From Petrimonas sp. IBARAKI (GTDB lineage Bacteria > Bacteroidota > Bacteroidia > Bacteroidales > Dysgonomonadaceae), in the NCBI GenBank assembly GCA_002356435.2, contig AP018040.2, positions 2,914,001 to 2,978,000 on the forward strand: a DNA stretch of 64,000 nt, written 5' to 3'. The notes below the pieces were generated by a model. That model saw only the letters and a program-made list of their open reading frames with translations, was not told the origin of the DNA and made no database searches. Shown here piece by piece: positions 43,182 to 55,487 of the stretch. A program made the translations under genes and the position numbers. How positions within the stretch are numbered: position 1 is the stretch's first letter; every line of letters begins with the position of its first letter.

Positions 43182-43254
43182 TCAGAAATTTGGTTACGCA
43201 GATTCTGTAAATTCTTCAAGTGTTTCGAAAACAGTAATTATTAAAATCAAGAAA

Positions 43255-43698
43255 ATGGCTAAAGAAGTTGCTGGACAACTAAAATTACAAATCAAAGGAG
43301 GAGCTGCAAACCCATCTCCCCCCGTAGGACCTGCCTTGGGTTCCAAAGGGATTAACATTATGGAGTTTTGCAAGCAATTCAATGCCAGAACTCAAGACAA
43401 AGCCGGTAAAGTGTTGCCTGTGGTAATCACTTATTATACCGACAAGTCTTTTGATTTTATTGTTAAAACACCACCCGTTGCTATTCAGTTGTTAGAAGCC
43501 AGTAAACAAAAAAGCGGATCGGCAGAACCTAACCGTAAAAAAGTTGCGGAAATTACCTGGGAACAGGTAAAGACCATTGCCGAAGAAAAAATGACCGACT
43601 TAAACTGCTTCACACTCGAGTCTGCAATGAAGATGGTTGCCGGAACGGCTCGGAGCATGGGTATCTCAGTAAAAGGGGAATTTCCCGCCAATAATTAA
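43255..43698 (+). CDS. rplK: 50S ribosomal protein L11
   Basis: A 147-residue protein with the Pro-rich N-terminal domain ([19 protein letters not shown]) and the C-terminal RNA-binding domain ([10 protein letters not shown]). It binds the GTPase-associated centre of 23S rRNA and is required for RelA activation. Followed 20 bases later by rplA. Confidence 0.97.
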   Translation: MAKEVAGQLKLQIKGGAANPSPPVGPALGSKGINIMEFCKQFNARTQDKAGKVLPVVITYYTDKSFDFIVKTPPVAIQLLEASKQKSGSAEPNRKKVAEITWEQVKTIAEEKMTDLNCFTLESAMKMVAGTARSMGISVKGEFPANN

Positions 43699-43718
43699 TT
43701 ATAAACTTCAATTAAGAC

Positions 43719-44417
43719 ATGGGTAAACTTACAAAAAATCAAAAGTTGGCTTTGAGCAAGATTGAAGCGGGGAAAACCTACACGCTGAAAGAAGCAGCGA
43801 AACTGGTGAAAGAAATTACCACCACGAAATTCGACGCTTCAGTAGATATCGATGTGCGCCTTGGCGTAGATCCGCGAAAAGCTAACCAGATGGTCAGGGG
43901 CGTTGTGTCTCTGCCACACGGAACCGGTAAACAAGTAAGAGTTCTTGTATTGTGTTCTCCCGAAGTCGAAGCTGCTGCTAAAGAAGCAGGAGCCGACCAT
44001 GTGGGACTTGATGAATATATCGAGAAAATTAAAGGAGGTTGGACTGATGTGGATGTGATCATCACACAGCCGCAGATCATGGGTAAGATCGGTGCCCTTG
44101 GCCGTATTTTAGGGCCACGCGGACTGATGCCTAATCCCAAGAGCGGAACCGTTACTCCCGATGTAGCTAAGGCTGTTCAGGAAGTAAAGCAGGGAAAAAT
44201 CGACTTTAAAGTAGATAAAGCAGGTATTATTCACACCTCTATTGGAAAAGTATCTTTTGAGCCCGAAAAAATTGTTGAAAACGCAAAAGAATTTATTCAA
44301 ACGTTGATCAAATTGAAACCGACGGCAGCAAAAGGTACCTATGTTAAAAGTATTTATCTTTCAAGTACGATGAGTCCGGGATTAAAAGTGGACAGTAAAT
44401 CGGTAGACGAAATCTAA
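43719..44417 (+). CDS. rplA: 50S ribosomal protein L1
   Basis: A 232-residue two-domain L1 protein: [39 protein letters not shown] (short motif [10 protein letters not shown]) and the final MSPGLKVD. It binds the L1 stalk of 23S rRNA and in many bacteria represses its own operon by binding the mRNA. Normal length and position. Confidence 0.97.
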   Translation: MGKLTKNQKLALSKIEAGKTYTLKEAAKLVKEITTTKFDASVDIDVRLGVDPRKANQMVRGVVSLPHGTGKQVRVLVLCSPEVEAAAKEAGADHVGLDEYIEKIKGGWTDVDVIITQPQIMGKIGALGRILGPRGLMPNPKSGTVTPDVAKAVQEVKQGKIDFKVDKAGIIHTSIGKVSFEPEKIVENAKEFIQTLIKLKPTAAKGTYVKSIYLSSTMSPGLKVDSKSVDEI

Positions 44418-44438
44418 TGGTAAAAAGAAGAAGAATCT

Positions 44439-44963
44439 ATGAAAAAGGAAGATAAAAGCATTATTATAGAGAAGATTGCAGCTAACCTGCAGGAATACGA
44501 AAACTTCTACCTTGCTGATATTGCCACGCTCAACGCGGCAAAAACAAGCATCCTCAGAAGAGAGTGTTCCAAACAGGACATTAAGCTGCTAGTGGTAAAG
44601 AATACCTTGTTGCGTAAAGCATTGGAAAAACTTGAAGGAAACTATGAAGAACTGTATCCCATACTGAAAGGGAACACAGCCATCATGTTTTCCAACGACG
44701 CCAATGCTCCTGCTAAGCTCATTGATAAATACAACAAAAACAAGGAAAAAGTACCTGCACTAAAAGGTGCTTATGTTCAGGAAAGCTTCTTCATCGGGGC
44801 AAATACGCTGAAAGACCTTGTAAGTATCAAGAGCAAAACAGAACTTATCGGAGAAGTTATCAGCATTCTGCAATCACCTGCGAAGAATGTTATTTCGGCT
44901 CTCCAATCCGGCGGTACAATTCTCCACGGAGTGTTGAAAACGTTGTCGGAAAAGCAAAATTAA
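44439..44963 (+). CDS. rplJ: 50S ribosomal protein L10
   Basis: A 174-residue protein. The N-terminal RNA-binding part begins [19 protein letters not shown], and KNTLLRKAL is conserved. The C-terminal helix anchors L7/L12 dimers. L10 with L12 often autoregulates the operon. It lies 21 bases after rplA and 47 before rplL. Confidence 0.96.
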   Translation: MKKEDKSIIIEKIAANLQEYENFYLADIATLNAAKTSILRRECSKQDIKLLVVKNTLLRKALEKLEGNYEELYPILKGNTAIMFSNDANAPAKLIDKYNKNKEKVPALKGAYVQESFFIGANTLKDLVSIKSKTELIGEVISILQSPAKNVISALQSGGTILHGVLKTLSEKQN

Positions 44964-45010
44964 TTTTCATACAACAAACAGAATTAGTAATCAATTTAAT
45001 AAATACAAAA

Positions 45011-45388
45011 ATGGCAGACTTAAAAGCATTTGCTGAACAATTAGTTAACTTAACAGTAAAAGAAGTTAACGAACTTGCTGAAATATTAAAAACAGAGTAC
45101 GGTATTGAACCCGCTGCTGCAGCTGTTGCTGTTGCTGCTGGCCCTGCTGCCGAAGCTGCTCCTGCAGTGGAAGAAAAAACATCTTTCGATGTTGTTCTTA
45201 AAAGCGCAGGACAGGCTAAGCTAGCTGTTGTTAAAGCAGTTAAAGAACTTACCGGACTTGGACTTAAAGAATCTAAGGACTTAGTTGACGGCGCTCCCAG
45301 CGAAATCAAAAAAGGTGTAACAAAAGACGAAGCTGACGCTTTGAAAAAACAACTTGAAGAGGCAGGAGCAGAAGTTGAACTTAAATAA
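45011..45388 (+). CDS. rplL: 50S ribosomal protein L7/L12
   Basis: A 125-residue stalk protein. An N-terminal dimerisation helix ([17 protein letters not shown]) is joined by an Ala-rich hinge to the C-terminal domain ([29 protein letters not shown] in pieces: [15 protein letters not shown]). It recruits elongation factors. A strong hairpin separates it from rpoB. Confidence 0.97.
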   Translation: MADLKAFAEQLVNLTVKEVNELAEILKTEYGIEPAAAAVAVAAGPAAEAAPAVEEKTSFDVVLKSAGQAKLAVVKAVKELTGLGLKESKDLVDGAPSEIKKGVTKDEADALKKQLEEAGAEVELK

Positions 45389-45413
45389 GATTTGCCTTTA
45401 ACCAGGTTAATTT

Positions 45414-45446
45414 GGTTAGGAATCTTCTACCGGAAGATTCTTAACC
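45414..45446 (+). terminator. Attenuator-like hairpin between rplL and rpoB
   Basis: A 14-bp stem with a single G-T wobble (45414-45427 with 45433-45446), 5-base loop, then TTTTG. Its position matches the rplL-rpoB attenuator known in Escherichia coli, which lowers polymerase relative to ribosomal protein output. Confidence 0.7.
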
Positions 45447-45485
45447 TTTTGTGTCAATACATATTAGGTTCAAAAACTTACTCTC

Positions 45486-48400
45486 ATGTCTTCAAATAAC
45501 ACCAACCAACGAATCAATTTTGCGTCTACAAAAAACCCACTCGATTTTCCTGATTTTCTGGAAATTCAACTCAAGTCGTTTCAGGATTTTTTGCAACTTG
45601 ACGCTCCCCCCGAAAGCAGAAAAAATGAAGGATTGTATAAGGTTTTCACGGAAAATTTTCCCATTGCGGACACCCGTAATAACTTTGTCCTTGAATTTTT
45701 AGATTATTTTGTCGATCCGCCACGCTACACTATTGAAGAGTGCATAGACAGAGGGCTTACCTACAGTGTTCCGCTGAAGGCCAAACTTTATTTATATTGT
45801 ACCGATCCCGATCACGAAGATTTTGCACCCGTTATTCAGGACGTTTACCTGGGAACCATTCCGTACATGACCGATAAAGGCACCTTTATCATCAACGGAG
45901 CAGAACGGGTTATCGTATCTCAATTACACCGTTCGCCCGGTGTATTCTTCGGTCAAAGCGTACATGCCAACGGCACGCTCCTCTACTCTGCCCGGATTAT
46001 ACCGTTCAAAGGTTCATGGATTGAATTTGCTACGGACATCAACAACGTGATGTATGCGTACATCGACCGAAAAAAGAAATTACCTGTAACCACTTTGCTT
46101 CGCTCCATAGGTTTTGAAAGCGATAAAGATATCCTTGAAATCTTCGACCTTGCCGAAGAGGTGAAAGTAAGCAAAGCCAACCTGAAAAAGGTTATTGGTA
46201 GAAAACTAGCCGCCCGCGTGCTGAAATCGTGGATGGAAGACTTCGTGGACGAAGACACCGGCGAAGTAACTTCCATAGAAAGAAACGAAGTAATCATTGA
46301 GCGGGAAACTATTCTCGACCAGGGGCATATTGATGACATCCTGGAAGCGGATATCTCCTCCATCCTGTTGCACAAGGAGACTTCCAACTCGTCCGATTAC
46401 TCCATCATATACAACACCCTGCAGAAAGACCCCAGCAATACGGAAATTGACGCCATCCGGCATATTTACCGTCAGCTTCGCAGTGCAGAACCGGCAGACG
46501 ATGCCAGTGCACGCGAAGTGATCAACAACCTTTTCTTCTCCGAGAAACGGTACGATTTGGGAGACGTGGGGCGCTACAGAATGAACAAAAAACTGGGTCT
46601 CGATATCGATGAGAGCATTCGTGTATTAACGAAAGAAGACATTATTGAGATTATTAAATACCTCATCGAACTCGTGAACTCCAAAGCGGTGGTGGACGAT
46701 ATAGATCACCTGAGCAACAGGCGTGTCCGTACCGTTGGGGAACAACTATACTCTCAGTTCGGTGTTGGCTTGAACCGCATGGCGCGCATTATCCGTGAAA
46801 GGATGAACGTGCGTGACAATGAAGTGTTCACCCCCATTGACCTGATCAATGCAAAAACCATCTCTTCCGTTATCAATACGTTCTTCGGCACCCATGCGCT
46901 GTCGCAGTTCATGGATCAGACCAATCCGTTGGCAGAGATCACGAACAAACGCCGTCTTTCTGCGTTAGGCCCCGGCGGCCTCTCACGTGAACGTGCCGGT
47001 TTTGAAGTGCGTGACGTGCATTATACGCACTATGGACGTCTGTGCCCGATTGAAACACCCGAGGGGCCCAATATCGGCCTTATTTCTTCGCTCTGCGTTT
47101 ACGCCAAAATCAACGACCTGGGCTTTATCGAAACGCCCTATCGCAAAGTTGAAGACGGTGTGGTTAATACCCGGAACGAAGAAGTGGTTTATCTTTCAGC
47201 GGAAGAAGAAGAAGAAAAAGTGGTTGCACAAGGAAACGCTCCGTTAAACGAGAGCGGCGAGTTTATTTTACCGCGTGTGAAATCGAGGCTCGAAGCTGAC
47301 TATCCGCTTGCCACACCCGAGGAAGTGGACCTGATGGACGTTTCGCCCATGCAGATCGCTTCTATTGCCGCATCACTTATACCGTTCCTTGAGCACGACG
47401 ATGCCAACCGCGCACTTATGGGGTCGAACATGATGCGTCAGGCGGTTCCGCTTATTAAAAATGAAGCTCCTATTGTCGCCACTGGTATAGAAGGTCGGCT
47501 GGTTAAAGATTCCCGTACACAATTGATGGCCGAAGGAAACGGAGAGATCATTTACGTGGATGCCACCACCATCAAGATAAAATACGACAGGACGGAGGAG
47601 GAAGAGTTTGCCAGTTTTGAGGATTCTATCAAGACTTACGACATTCCTAAATTCCGTAAAACCAACCAGAATACAACCATCGACCTGCGTCCGATTTGCA
47701 AGTTGGGACAAAAAGTTTCCAAAGGCGATATCCTGACCGAAGGTTTTGCTACGGAGAACGGAGAGCTTGCTTTGGGCCGGAACCTGAAAGTGGCGTTCAT
47801 GCCCTGGAAAGGATACAACTTTGAAGACGCTATTGTTTTGAACGAAAGGCTGGTCAGCGAAGATGTATTTACTTCGGTTCACGTGGAAGAGTTCTCTCTC
47901 GAAGTGCGTGAAACCAAACGTGGGTTAGAGGAACTTACTTCCGACATACCCAACGTAAGTGAAGAGGCCACCAAGGATCTCGATGAGCACGGTATTATCC
48001 GTGTGGGTGCACGCGTTAAGCCAGGCGATATTCTGATTGGAAAAATTACTCCGAAAGGGGAATCCGACCCATCACCCGAAGAAAAACTGCTTCGCGCCAT
48101 CTTTGGCGACAAGGCAGGCGACGTGAAAGATGCTTCTCTAAAAGCTTCACCATCACTTAAGGGTGTGGTTATCAATACGAACCTGTTCTCGAAAGCCGCT
48201 AAGAAAGGCAAAAGCAAGTTGTCGAACAAAGCGCTTCTTCCCAAACTCGACGAAGAGTATGAGAACAAGATGGAAGAACTGAGAAAGTTGCTTATCGATA
48301 AACTCCTGCACATTACCGAAGGCAAGACGTCTGCCGGCGTGAAGGATTACACCAATATGGATATTGTTCCCAAAGGAGCTAAATTCACCCTGAAGGTTCT

Positions 48401-49298
48401 TTCGGATATCGATTACCAGTCGGTTCAATTGAGCAAGTGGACAACCGACGCTCACAAAAACCAATTGATCCGCACAACGGTCATCAATTACCTGCGCAAG
48501 TTCAAGGAACTGGATGCAGAGCTTAAGCGCAAGCGTTTCGACCTGACTATAGGCGACGAGCTTCCCTCGGGAATTATGCAGATTGCCAAAGTATATGTGG
48601 CCAAAAAACGCAAAATCCAGGTGGGTGACAAAATGGCCGGACGCCACGGTAACAAAGGTATCGTGTCGAAAATTGTCCGTTCGGAAGACATGCCTTTCCT
48701 TGCCGACGGAACTCCGGTTGACATTGTGCTGAACCCACTGGGCGTACCTTCACGTATGAACCTGGGGCAGATTTTCGAGACGGTGCTCGGATGGGCTGGA
48801 AAAGAACTCGGCGTAAAATTTGCAACACCCATTTTCGACGGCGCATCGTTAGATGACCTGAATGAATGGACGGACAAAGCCGGTATTCCCCGCTACGGGA
48901 AGACCTACCTGTACGACGGAGGAACAGGCGAACGTTTTGACCAACCTGCTACCGTGGGCATCATTTATATGTTGAAACTCGGACATATGGTGGAAGACAA
49001 GATGCACGCCCGGTCCATCGGTCCATACTCGCTCATCACGCAGCAACCCCTCGGCGGGAAAGCCCAGTTCGGGGGACAGCGTTTTGGAGAAATGGAGGTT
49101 TGGGCGCTCGAGGCTTTCGGCGCGTCGCACATCCTGCAGGAAATCCTTACCGTTAAATCCGATGACGTTGTCGGACGTTCAAAAGCTTACGAATCCATCG
49201 TGAAGGGAGAAGCAATGCCGCAAGCCGGCATCCCCGAATCGTTGAACGTACTGCTTCACGAGCTTAAAGGCTTGGGATTGAGCGTAGAACTTGATTAA
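45486..49298 (+). CDS. rpoB: DNA-directed RNA polymerase subunit beta
   Basis: A protein of 1270 residues with all conserved regions. These include the rifampicin pocket ([24 protein letters not shown] in pieces: [19 protein letters not shown]) and the DARS-like and lobe regions. The C-terminal clamp has [24 protein letters not shown], shown as [15 protein letters not shown]. The residues around the rifampicin pocket look like the normal susceptible type. Starts 97 bases after rplL and precedes rpoC by 25. Confidence 0.98.
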   Translation: MSSNNTNQRINFASTKNPLDFPDFLEIQLKSFQDFLQLDAPPESRKNEGLYKVFTENFPIADTRNNFVLEFLDYFVDPPRYTIEECIDRGLTYSVPLKAKLYLYCTDPDHEDFAPVIQDVYLGTIPYMTDKGTFIINGAERVIVSQLHRSPGVFFGQSVHANGTLLYSARIIPFKGSWIEFATDINNVMYAYIDRKKKLPVTTLLRSIGFESDKDILEIFDLAEEVKVSKANLKKVIGRKLAARVLKSWMEDFVDEDTGEVTSIERNEVIIERETILDQGHIDDILEADISSILLHKETSNSSDYSIIYNTLQKDPSNTEIDAIRHIYRQLRSAEPADDASAREVINNLFFSEKRYDLGDVGRYRMNKKLGLDIDESIRVLTKEDIIEIIKYLIELVNSKAVVDDIDHLSNRRVRTVGEQLYSQFGVGLNRMARIIRERMNVRDNEVFTPIDLINAKTISSVINTFFGTHALSQFMDQTNPLAEITNKRRLSALGPGGLSRERAGFEVRDVHYTHYGRLCPIETPEGPNIGLISSLCVYAKINDLGFIETPYRKVEDGVVNTRNEEVVYLSAEEEEEKVVAQGNAPLNESGEFILPRVKSRLEADYPLATPEEVDLMDVSPMQIASIAASLIPFLEHDDANRALMGSNMMRQAVPLIKNEAPIVATGIEGRLVKDSRTQLMAEGNGEIIYVDATTIKIKYDRTEEEEFASFEDSIKTYDIPKFRKTNQNTTIDLRPICKLGQKVSKGDILTEGFATENGELALGRNLKVAFMPWKGYNFEDAIVLNERLVSEDVFTSVHVEEFSLEVRETKRGLEELTSDIPNVSEEATKDLDEHGIIRVGARVKPGDILIGKITPKGESDPSPEEKLLRAIFGDKAGDVKDASLKASPSLKGVVINTNLFSKAAKKGKSKLSNKALLPKLDEEYENKMEELRKLLIDKLLHITEGKTSAGVKDYTNMDIVPKGAKFTLKVLSDIDYQSVQLSKWTTDAHKNQLIRTTVINYLRKFKELDAELKRKRFDLTIGDELPSGIMQIAKVYVAKKRKIQVGDKMAGRHGNKGIVSKIVRSEDMPFLADGTPVDIVLNPLGVPSRMNLGQIFETVLGWAGKELGVKFATPIFDGASLDDLNEWTDKAGIPRYGKTYLYDGGTGERFDQPATVGIIYMLKLGHMVEDKMHARSIGPYSLITQQPLGGKAQFGGQRFGEMEVWALEAFGASHILQEILTVKSDDVVGRSKAYESIVKGEAMPQAGIPESLNVLLHELKGLGLSVELD

Positions 49299-49323
49299 TA
49301 ATAACTCTTTATAAAACAACAAT

Positions 49324-52300
49324 ATGGCATTTAGAAAAGAAAATAAAATAAAGAGTAGCTTTTCAAAAATAACCATCAGTTTGGCATCTCCCGAACAAAT
49401 ACTGGAAAGTTCATTCGGCGAAGTGTTAAAACCTGAGACCATCAACTACCGCACCTACAAACCGGAGCGCGACGGTTTATTTTGCGAACGCATTTTCGGC
49501 CCCGTAAAAGATTACGAATGCCATTGCGGCAAATACAAGAGAATCCGTTACAAAGGTATTGTCTGCGACCGTTGCGGAGTTGAAGTTACTGAAAAGAAAG
49601 TACGCCGTGAGCGTACCGGACACATCCACCTGGTAGTTCCGGTGGCACACATCTGGTATTTCAGGTCATTACCCAACAAAATAGGTTATCTGCTGGGTAT
49701 TCCTACCAAAAAACTGGATTCTATCATCTATTACGAAAGGTATGTGGTGATCCAGCCGGGCGTACTTGAAGATAAAGTAGCTGAAAAAGACTTGCTGAGC
49801 GAGGAAGAATACCTCAACTTGTTGGATACGCTCCCCAAGGATAACCACCTCCTGGAAGATACCGATCCCAACAAATTCATTGCCAAGATGGGTGCAGAAG
49901 CTATCCTGGACATGTTGGAACGAATCAACTTGGATAAACAGGCCAACCAACTGCGCCACCGCGCAAGCACCGACACCTCTCAACAACGTAAGAACGAAGC
50001 GTTGAAACAACTTCAGGTAGTGGAAGCCTTCAGGGGATCCAAAAGCGTCAATAAGCCGGACTGGATGATCATGAAAGTGATTCCTGTGATTCCGCCCGAC
50101 TTACGCCCGTTGGTCCCGCTGGACGGTGGACGTTTTGCCACTTCCGACCTCAACGACCTGTACCGCCGGGTAATTATCCGCAACAACCGTCTGAAAAGGC
50201 TGATCGATATTAAAGCACCCGACGTGATCCTGCGCAACGAAAAACGCATGTTGCAGGAAGCCGTTGACTCTTTGTTCGACAACTCCCGCAAATCAAGCGC
50301 CATTAAAACCGACTCGAACCGTCCGCTGAAATCGCTTTCAGACAGTCTGAAAGGGAAACAGGGACGCTTCCGTCAGAACCTGCTCGGTAAACGTGTGGAC
50401 TATTCCGCCCGTTCGGTTATTGTTGTCGGACCCGAGCTTAAGATGCACGAGTGCGGGATACCCAAAGACATGGCCGCAGAACTCTACAAGCCATTTATCA
50501 TCCGCAAGCTCATTGAGCGCGGTATTGTAAAAACGGTAAAATCAGCAAAGAAAATCGTTGACAGGAAAGAACCTGTGGTTTACGATATCTTGGAGTACGT
50601 GATGAAAGGACACCCTGTCCTTCTGAACCGGGCCCCCACCCTTCACCGTTTGGGTATTCAGGCCTTCCAGCCTAAACTCATCGAAGGGAAAGCCATTCAG
50701 CTTCACCCGCTATCATGTACGGCATTCAACGCCGACTTCGACGGTGACCAGATGGCCGTTCACTTGCCGCTTGGCAATGAAGCTATCCTGGAAGCACAGG
50801 TACTGATGTTGGCTTCGCACAACATCCTTAACCCCGCCAACGGCGCTCCCATCACCGTTCCCTCACAGGACATGGTATTGGGATTGTATTACATCACAAA
50901 GATACGTCCGGGAGCACAGGGCGAAGGCATGACTTTCTACGGTGAAGAAGAAGCCATAATCGCATATAACGAAGGAAAAGTGGATATTCACGCACTGGTA
51001 AACGTTTTGGTTGATGATATCGACGAAAACGGGAACCCCGTACGCAAAATGCACCAAACCACCGTTGGACGTGTGATTACCAACGAGTATATCCCAAAAG
51101 AAGTAGGATACATCAATGAATTGCTCTCGAAAAAATCGCTCCGCGACATTATCGGAAAGGTCATCAAGACTTGCGGAGTGGCGCGTACCGCCCAATACCT
51201 GGACGACATCAAGGACTTGGGGTACAAAATGGCGTTCAAGGGCGGATTGTCTTTCAATCTCGAGGATGTGATTATCCCGAAAGAGAAGGAAGACCTTATC
51301 CAACAGGGTTACAACGAGGTAGAACAGATCATGGACAACTACAACATGGGGTTCATCACCTACAACGAGCGCTACAATCAGATCATCGATACATGGACGC
51401 ACATCAACTCCAAGTTATCGAATATCCTCATGAAGCAGCTTGCCGAAGACGACAGAGGATTCAACTCCGTGTACATGATGCTCGATTCGGGCGCTCGTGG
51501 TTCACGCGAGCAAATCCGACAGCTTTCCGGCATGCGTGGTTTGATGGCCAAACCGCAAAAAAGCGGTGCCGAAGGGGCTCAAATCATCGAAAATCCCATT
51601 CTTTCAAACTTCAAGGAGGGACTTTCGGTATTGGAGTACTTCATCTCCACTCACGGTGCACGAAAGGGTCTTGCCGATACCGCACTGAAGACGGCCGACG
51701 CCGGTTATCTGACCCGCCGTTTGGTGGACGTTTCCCAAGACGTCATCATCAACGAAGTGGACTGCGGCACCCTTCGCGGATTAGTTGCCACGGACATCAA
51801 GAATAACGACGAGGTAATTGCTTCGCTTTACGAACGTATCCTAGGACGAGTTTCCGTGCACGACGTTCCTCATCCCACCACCGGAGAAATCCTGGTGAAC
51901 GCCGGAGAAGAAATTACGGAAGAGATCGCTGAAAAAATAGACAAATCACCCATCGAACGCGTTGAAATCCGTTCGGTACTTACCTGCGAATCCCGCCACG
52001 GTGTTTGTGCAAAATGCTATGGAAGAAACCTGGCTACCGGACAAATGGTGCAAAAAGGAGAAGCTGTAGGTGTTATTGCTGCGCAATCCATCGGGGAACC
52101 GGGTACACAGCTTACGCTACGTACGTTTCACGTGGGAGGTATCGCTTCCAACATTGCCGCCGAAAGCAGGATCATCACCAAGTACGACGGTATCTTGGAA
52201 TTCGACGAGCTTCGCTTCGTAGAAACCCAAGACGCTGAAGGCAAACCCTACAAGGTGGTAGTGAGCCGTTTGGTGGAAATGCGGATTATTGATCCCAATA

Positions 52301-53610
52301 CCCGGATTGTCCTGCTGTCTCACAACATACCCTACGGCTCCAAGTTGTACTTCAACGATAACGACAAAGTGAAGAAAGGCGACCTGATATGCGAATGGGA
52401 CCCCTTCAACGCAGTAATTATCTCTGAAGCAACCGGTAAGATCAAGTTTGAAAATTTCCTGGAAGGTATTACCTACAAAGTAGAATCGGACGAACAAACC
52501 GGATTGAAAGAGAAAGTCATTATCGAATCGCGCGACAAGACAAAAGCTCCATCGGCCCATATCGTGAATCAGGACGATGACGTACTTCGTACGTACACAT
52601 TGCCGCTCGGCGCTCACATCGTGAAAGGTGAAAACGACGAAATCAAAGTGGGCGACGTACTGGTAAAAATTCCCCGCGCAATTGGAAAATCGGGTGACAT
52701 TACGGGAGGTCTTCCTCGCGTTACCGAATTGTTCGAAGCGCGTAACCCCTCCAATCCAGCTGTCGTTTCCGAAATTGACGGTGAAGTATCGTTCGGTAAG
52801 ATCAAACGCGGTAATCAGGAGATTTCCATCACGTCTAAAACGGGAGAAATCAAGAAATACCTCGTTCCGCTGTCAAAACAGATACTTGTACAGGAGAACG
52901 ACTTTGTACGTGCCGGCATGCCGTTATCCGACGGTGCCATCACTCCGGCAGACATTTTGGCGATCATGGGTCCTACTGCAGTTCAGGAGTATATCGTGAA
53001 CGAGGTACAGGATGTATACCGCTTGCAGGGAGTGAAGATCAACGACAAGCACTTTGAAGTAATTGTCCGTCAGATGATGCGTAAAGTAGAAGTGGTTGAG
53101 CCGGGTGATACCCGTTTCCTGGAGCAGCAATTGGTAGACAAGCACGAGATGATGGAAGAGAACGACCGCATCTGGGGTAAAAAAGTGATCATCGATGCGG
53201 GAGATTCCCAAATCTTCGAACCGGGACAAATTGTTACCGTTCGCAAGCTGCGCGATGAGAACAGTTCGTTGAAACGCCGCGACCTGAAACTGGTTGAAAG
53301 CCGCGATGCAATTCCAGCAACCGCCAATCAGGTGTTGCAGGGTATCACGCGTGCCGCATTGCAAACCACCAGCTTCATGTCAGCCGCTTCGTTCCAGGAA
53401 ACCACCAAGGTACTGAACGATGCAGCCATTAATGGAAAAGTAGATACACTGGACGGGTTGAAAGAGAACGTTATCTGCGGTCACTTGATTCCGGCCGGAA
53501 CCGGCTTGAGGGAATACGATAAAATAATTGTAGGCTCAAAAGAAGATTTCGATAAGATGAATGCTAACAGGCGTTCGCCCTTGTATCAGGAAGTAGAAGA
53601 AGAGGCATAA
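49324..53610 (+). CDS. rpoC: DNA-directed RNA polymerase subunit beta'
   Basis: A protein of 1428 residues. An N-terminal zinc site ([20 protein letters not shown]) and the catalytic magnesium loop [12 protein letters not shown] (about 467-478) are present. A trigger-loop region [16 protein letters not shown] and a second zinc cluster ([13 protein letters not shown]) follow. Length typical of Bacteroidota. Last gene of the operon, followed by a strong terminator. Confidence 0.98.
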   Translation: MAFRKENKIKSSFSKITISLASPEQILESSFGEVLKPETINYRTYKPERDGLFCERIFGPVKDYECHCGKYKRIRYKGIVCDRCGVEVTEKKVRRERTGHIHLVVPVAHIWYFRSLPNKIGYLLGIPTKKLDSIIYYERYVVIQPGVLEDKVAEKDLLSEEEYLNLLDTLPKDNHLLEDTDPNKFIAKMGAEAILDMLERINLDKQANQLRHRASTDTSQQRKNEALKQLQVVEAFRGSKSVNKPDWMIMKVIPVIPPDLRPLVPLDGGRFATSDLNDLYRRVIIRNNRLKRLIDIKAPDVILRNEKRMLQEAVDSLFDNSRKSSAIKTDSNRPLKSLSDSLKGKQGRFRQNLLGKRVDYSARSVIVVGPELKMHECGIPKDMAAELYKPFIIRKLIERGIVKTVKSAKKIVDRKEPVVYDILEYVMKGHPVLLNRAPTLHRLGIQAFQPKLIEGKAIQLHPLSCTAFNADFDGDQMAVHLPLGNEAILEAQVLMLASHNILNPANGAPITVPSQDMVLGLYYITKIRPGAQGEGMTFYGEEEAIIAYNEGKVDIHALVNVLVDDIDENGNPVRKMHQTTVGRVITNEYIPKEVGYINELLSKKSLRDIIGKVIKTCGVARTAQYLDDIKDLGYKMAFKGGLSFNLEDVIIPKEKEDLIQQGYNEVEQIMDNYNMGFITYNERYNQIIDTWTHINSKLSNILMKQLAEDDRGFNSVYMMLDSGARGSREQIRQLSGMRGLMAKPQKSGAEGAQIIENPILSNFKEGLSVLEYFISTHGARKGLADTALKTADAGYLTRRLVDVSQDVIINEVDCGTLRGLVATDIKNNDEVIASLYERILGRVSVHDVPHPTTGEILVNAGEEITEEIAEKIDKSPIERVEIRSVLTCESRHGVCAKCYGRNLATGQMVQKGEAVGVIAAQSIGEPGTQLTLRTFHVGGIASNIAAESRIITKYDGILEFDELRFVETQDAEGKPYKVVVSRLVEMRIIDPNTRIVLLSHNIPYGSKLYFNDNDKVKKGDLICEWDPFNAVIISEATGKIKFENFLEGITYKVESDEQTGLKEKVIIESRDKTKAPSAHIVNQDDDVLRTYTLPLGAHIVKGENDEIKVGDVLVKIPRAIGKSGDITGGLPRVTELFEARNPSNPAVVSEIDGEVSFGKIKRGNQEISITSKTGEIKKYLVPLSKQILVQENDFVRAGMPLSDGAITPADILAIMGPTAVQEYIVNEVQDVYRLQGVKINDKHFEVIVRQMMRKVEVVEPGDTRFLEQQLVDKHEMMEENDRIWGKKVIIDAGDSQIFEPGQIVTVRKLRDENSSLKRRDLKLVESRDAIPATANQVLQGITRAALQTTSFMSAASFQETTKVLNDAAINGKVDTLDGLKENVICGHLIPAGTGLREYDKIIVGSKEDFDKMNANRRSPLYQEVEEEA

Positions 53611-53642
53611 CGGGACAGGTATCCCGACGCTGTTAAATAAAT

Positions 53643-53682
53643 AAACCCGCAGGATGGTGCGAACCACCTGCGGGTTTTGTTT
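53643..53682 (+). terminator. Terminator after rpoC
   Basis: Stem AAACCCGCAGG(A)TGGT with ACC(A)CCTGCGGGTTT, loop GCGA, then TTTTG. It lies between convergent rpoC and pfp and may serve both. Confidence 0.9.
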
Positions 53683-53718
53683 ATTACACCCCTATCCAGG
53701 TGTGTAGGGTTAAGGGAG

Positions 53719-55365
53719 TTATTGCTGTTCCAGCTTCAATGTTCTGCTCGGCTGATCGCATACTTCGGTCGGCCCGAAATACTGAATGGGCCCCGGATAA
53801 ACATAATCGGTCTCAATCGCCCATTTTTCCCGTTGGCTGGCAAAGTACCGGAACGGATTGCCGTCGAGCTTAACCAGTGCCTTTTGTATAACCGGTTTCA
53901 TCTCCCCGTGACGACGCTCCATGTTCATCATCATCGTAATGGGTATCCCGCCGGCAATCCATTCAGACGCGGGAGCAGTTGTGTTGCGTACCGATGACAT
54001 GTATCCTGTTTTACCCGCTGCAACCAACATCGAAGCAGTATATCCCAACGAGTAGCAGTAATCCGCATCGTAATTCGACGGTGCGGCACAACGGCCTTCG
54101 TATCCGAAAAAGTGGGTTATGGTAGCAAATTTTCCCGAATATTTTCCTTCTTTTTTCCACTCGTCGAGCCGGGTTTTCACCATTTCCGCCAACAGTTTTT
54201 CCGTTTCTATCAGAGAAACCTGTACGTTTCCGTGCGGGTCACGGTCTAGCGTTAACTGGCGCGCAACCGTTTCAGGAAGACTGGCATAAATTTCGGAATT
54301 TTTAGGTGAAAGTTTGCCTATGATGTAATCTCGTTTTCCCGAACGGCGTACCAAATCGAACTCAGCCTGGTTGTGTGCCAGGAAGTCATTCAACTCAGCT
54401 ATCAGCGCCTTCATGGCTGGAATAAACTCAATCAGACCTTCCGGAATCAACACCGTTCCAAAATTCATTCCCTTTTCTGCGCGATGTAACACTACGGTGG
54501 CAATATCGTTAACAACATCGTCGAGCGATTGCTGCTTCGCTTCCACTTCCTCAGACACGATACAAATATTGGGTTGTGTCTGTAACGCACATTCCAGTGC
54601 TATATGTGAGGCGGAACGTCCCATCAGTTTAATGAAGTGCCAGTACTTGCGTGCCGAATTACAGTCGCGTTGGATGTTTCCAATTACTTCGGAGTAGACC
54701 TTACAAGCGGTATCAAAGCCAAACGATGTTTCTATCTGTCCGTTTTTAAGGTCACCGTCAATGGTTTTCGGACAGCCAATTACCTGCACACCAGCATTAA
54801 TGGATTTGTAATATTCGGCCAGCACACATGCATTGGTGTTAGAATCGTCTCCACCAATAATAACCAGCGCCCGGATATTGAGTTTCTTCAGGATTTCCAA
54901 TCCCTTGTCAAACTGTTCTTTCTCTTCGAGCTTTGTACGTCCCGAACCAATAATATCAAATCCACCCGTGTTTCGATATTCATCGATAATATCCGCAGTA
55001 AGTTCTTTATATTCGTGGTTTATCAGTCCTGCAGGACCCAGGATAAACCCATAAAGCCTGCTATCAGGGTTCAGCCGTTTGATCCCGTCGAAAATTCCGG
55101 CAATCACGTTGTGCCCGCCGGGAGCTTGTCCTCCGGATAGAATAACACCCACATTTACGGGATTCTCCAATCCCATTTCTCCCCGGGATTCTTCAAAAGT
55201 GATGATGGGCATTCCGTACGTGTTGGGAAACAGTTTTTTAATCTCCTCCTGATCGCTCACCGATGCAGTAGCTGCACCCTCTCTGGGCTGCACATTACCG
55301 TTCAGGACCTGTGGCATCTTGGGGACATAACTGGCCCTTGCAATTTGTAAAGCACTTTTTGACAT
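53719..55365 (-). CDS. pfp: PPi-dependent 6-phosphofructokinase
   Basis: A protein of 548 residues, the long PFP form. [16 protein letters not shown] forms the phosphate-donor loop. GGDDSNTNA (about 171-179) carries the second Asp of the PPi-using enzymes where ATP enzymes have Gly. [10 protein letters not shown] and MGRSASH are the substrate motifs. It converts fructose 6-phosphate and pyrophosphate to fructose 1,6-bisphosphate, reversibly, in glycolysis. A promoter lies just upstream on the minus strand. Confidence 0.95.
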   Translation of the reverse strand: MSKSALQIARASYVPKMPQVLNGNVQPREGAATASVSDQEEIKKLFPNTYGMPIITFEESRGEMGLENPVNVGVILSGGQAPGGHNVIAGIFDGIKRLNPDSRLYGFILGPAGLINHEYKELTADIIDEYRNTGGFDIIGSGRTKLEEKEQFDKGLEILKKLNIRALVIIGGDDSNTNACVLAEYYKSINAGVQVIGCPKTIDGDLKNGQIETSFGFDTACKVYSEVIGNIQRDCNSARKYWHFIKLMGRSASHIALECALQTQPNICIVSEEVEAKQQSLDDVVNDIATVVLHRAEKGMNFGTVLIPEGLIEFIPAMKALIAELNDFLAHNQAEFDLVRRSGKRDYIIGKLSPKNSEIYASLPETVARQLTLDRDPHGNVQVSLIETEKLLAEMVKTRLDEWKKEGKYSGKFATITHFFGYEGRCAAPSNYDADYCYSLGYTASMLVAAGKTGYMSSVRNTTAPASEWIAGGIPITMMMNMERRHGEMKPVIQKALVKLDGNPFRYFASQREKWAIETDYVYPGPIQYFGPTEVCDQPSRTLKLEQQ

Positions 55366-55422
55366 TTTGTTCTAATATTTAATAGATTTATTTCTTATTG
55401 ATGGTTTGCCTGAAAAAGAGTT

Positions 55423-55454
55423 CAAATTTAGCAATTTTTTCTGAGATGCTCAAA
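55423..55454 (-). promoter_or_regulatory. Promoter of pfp
   Basis: On the minus strand TTTG (55454-55451), a 20-base spacer and TAAATTTG (55430-55423), about 58 bases before the pfp start. Confidence 0.65.
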
Positions 55455-55487
55455 CGATTGGTAATGCTATTTTTATCCTCTTCATTT

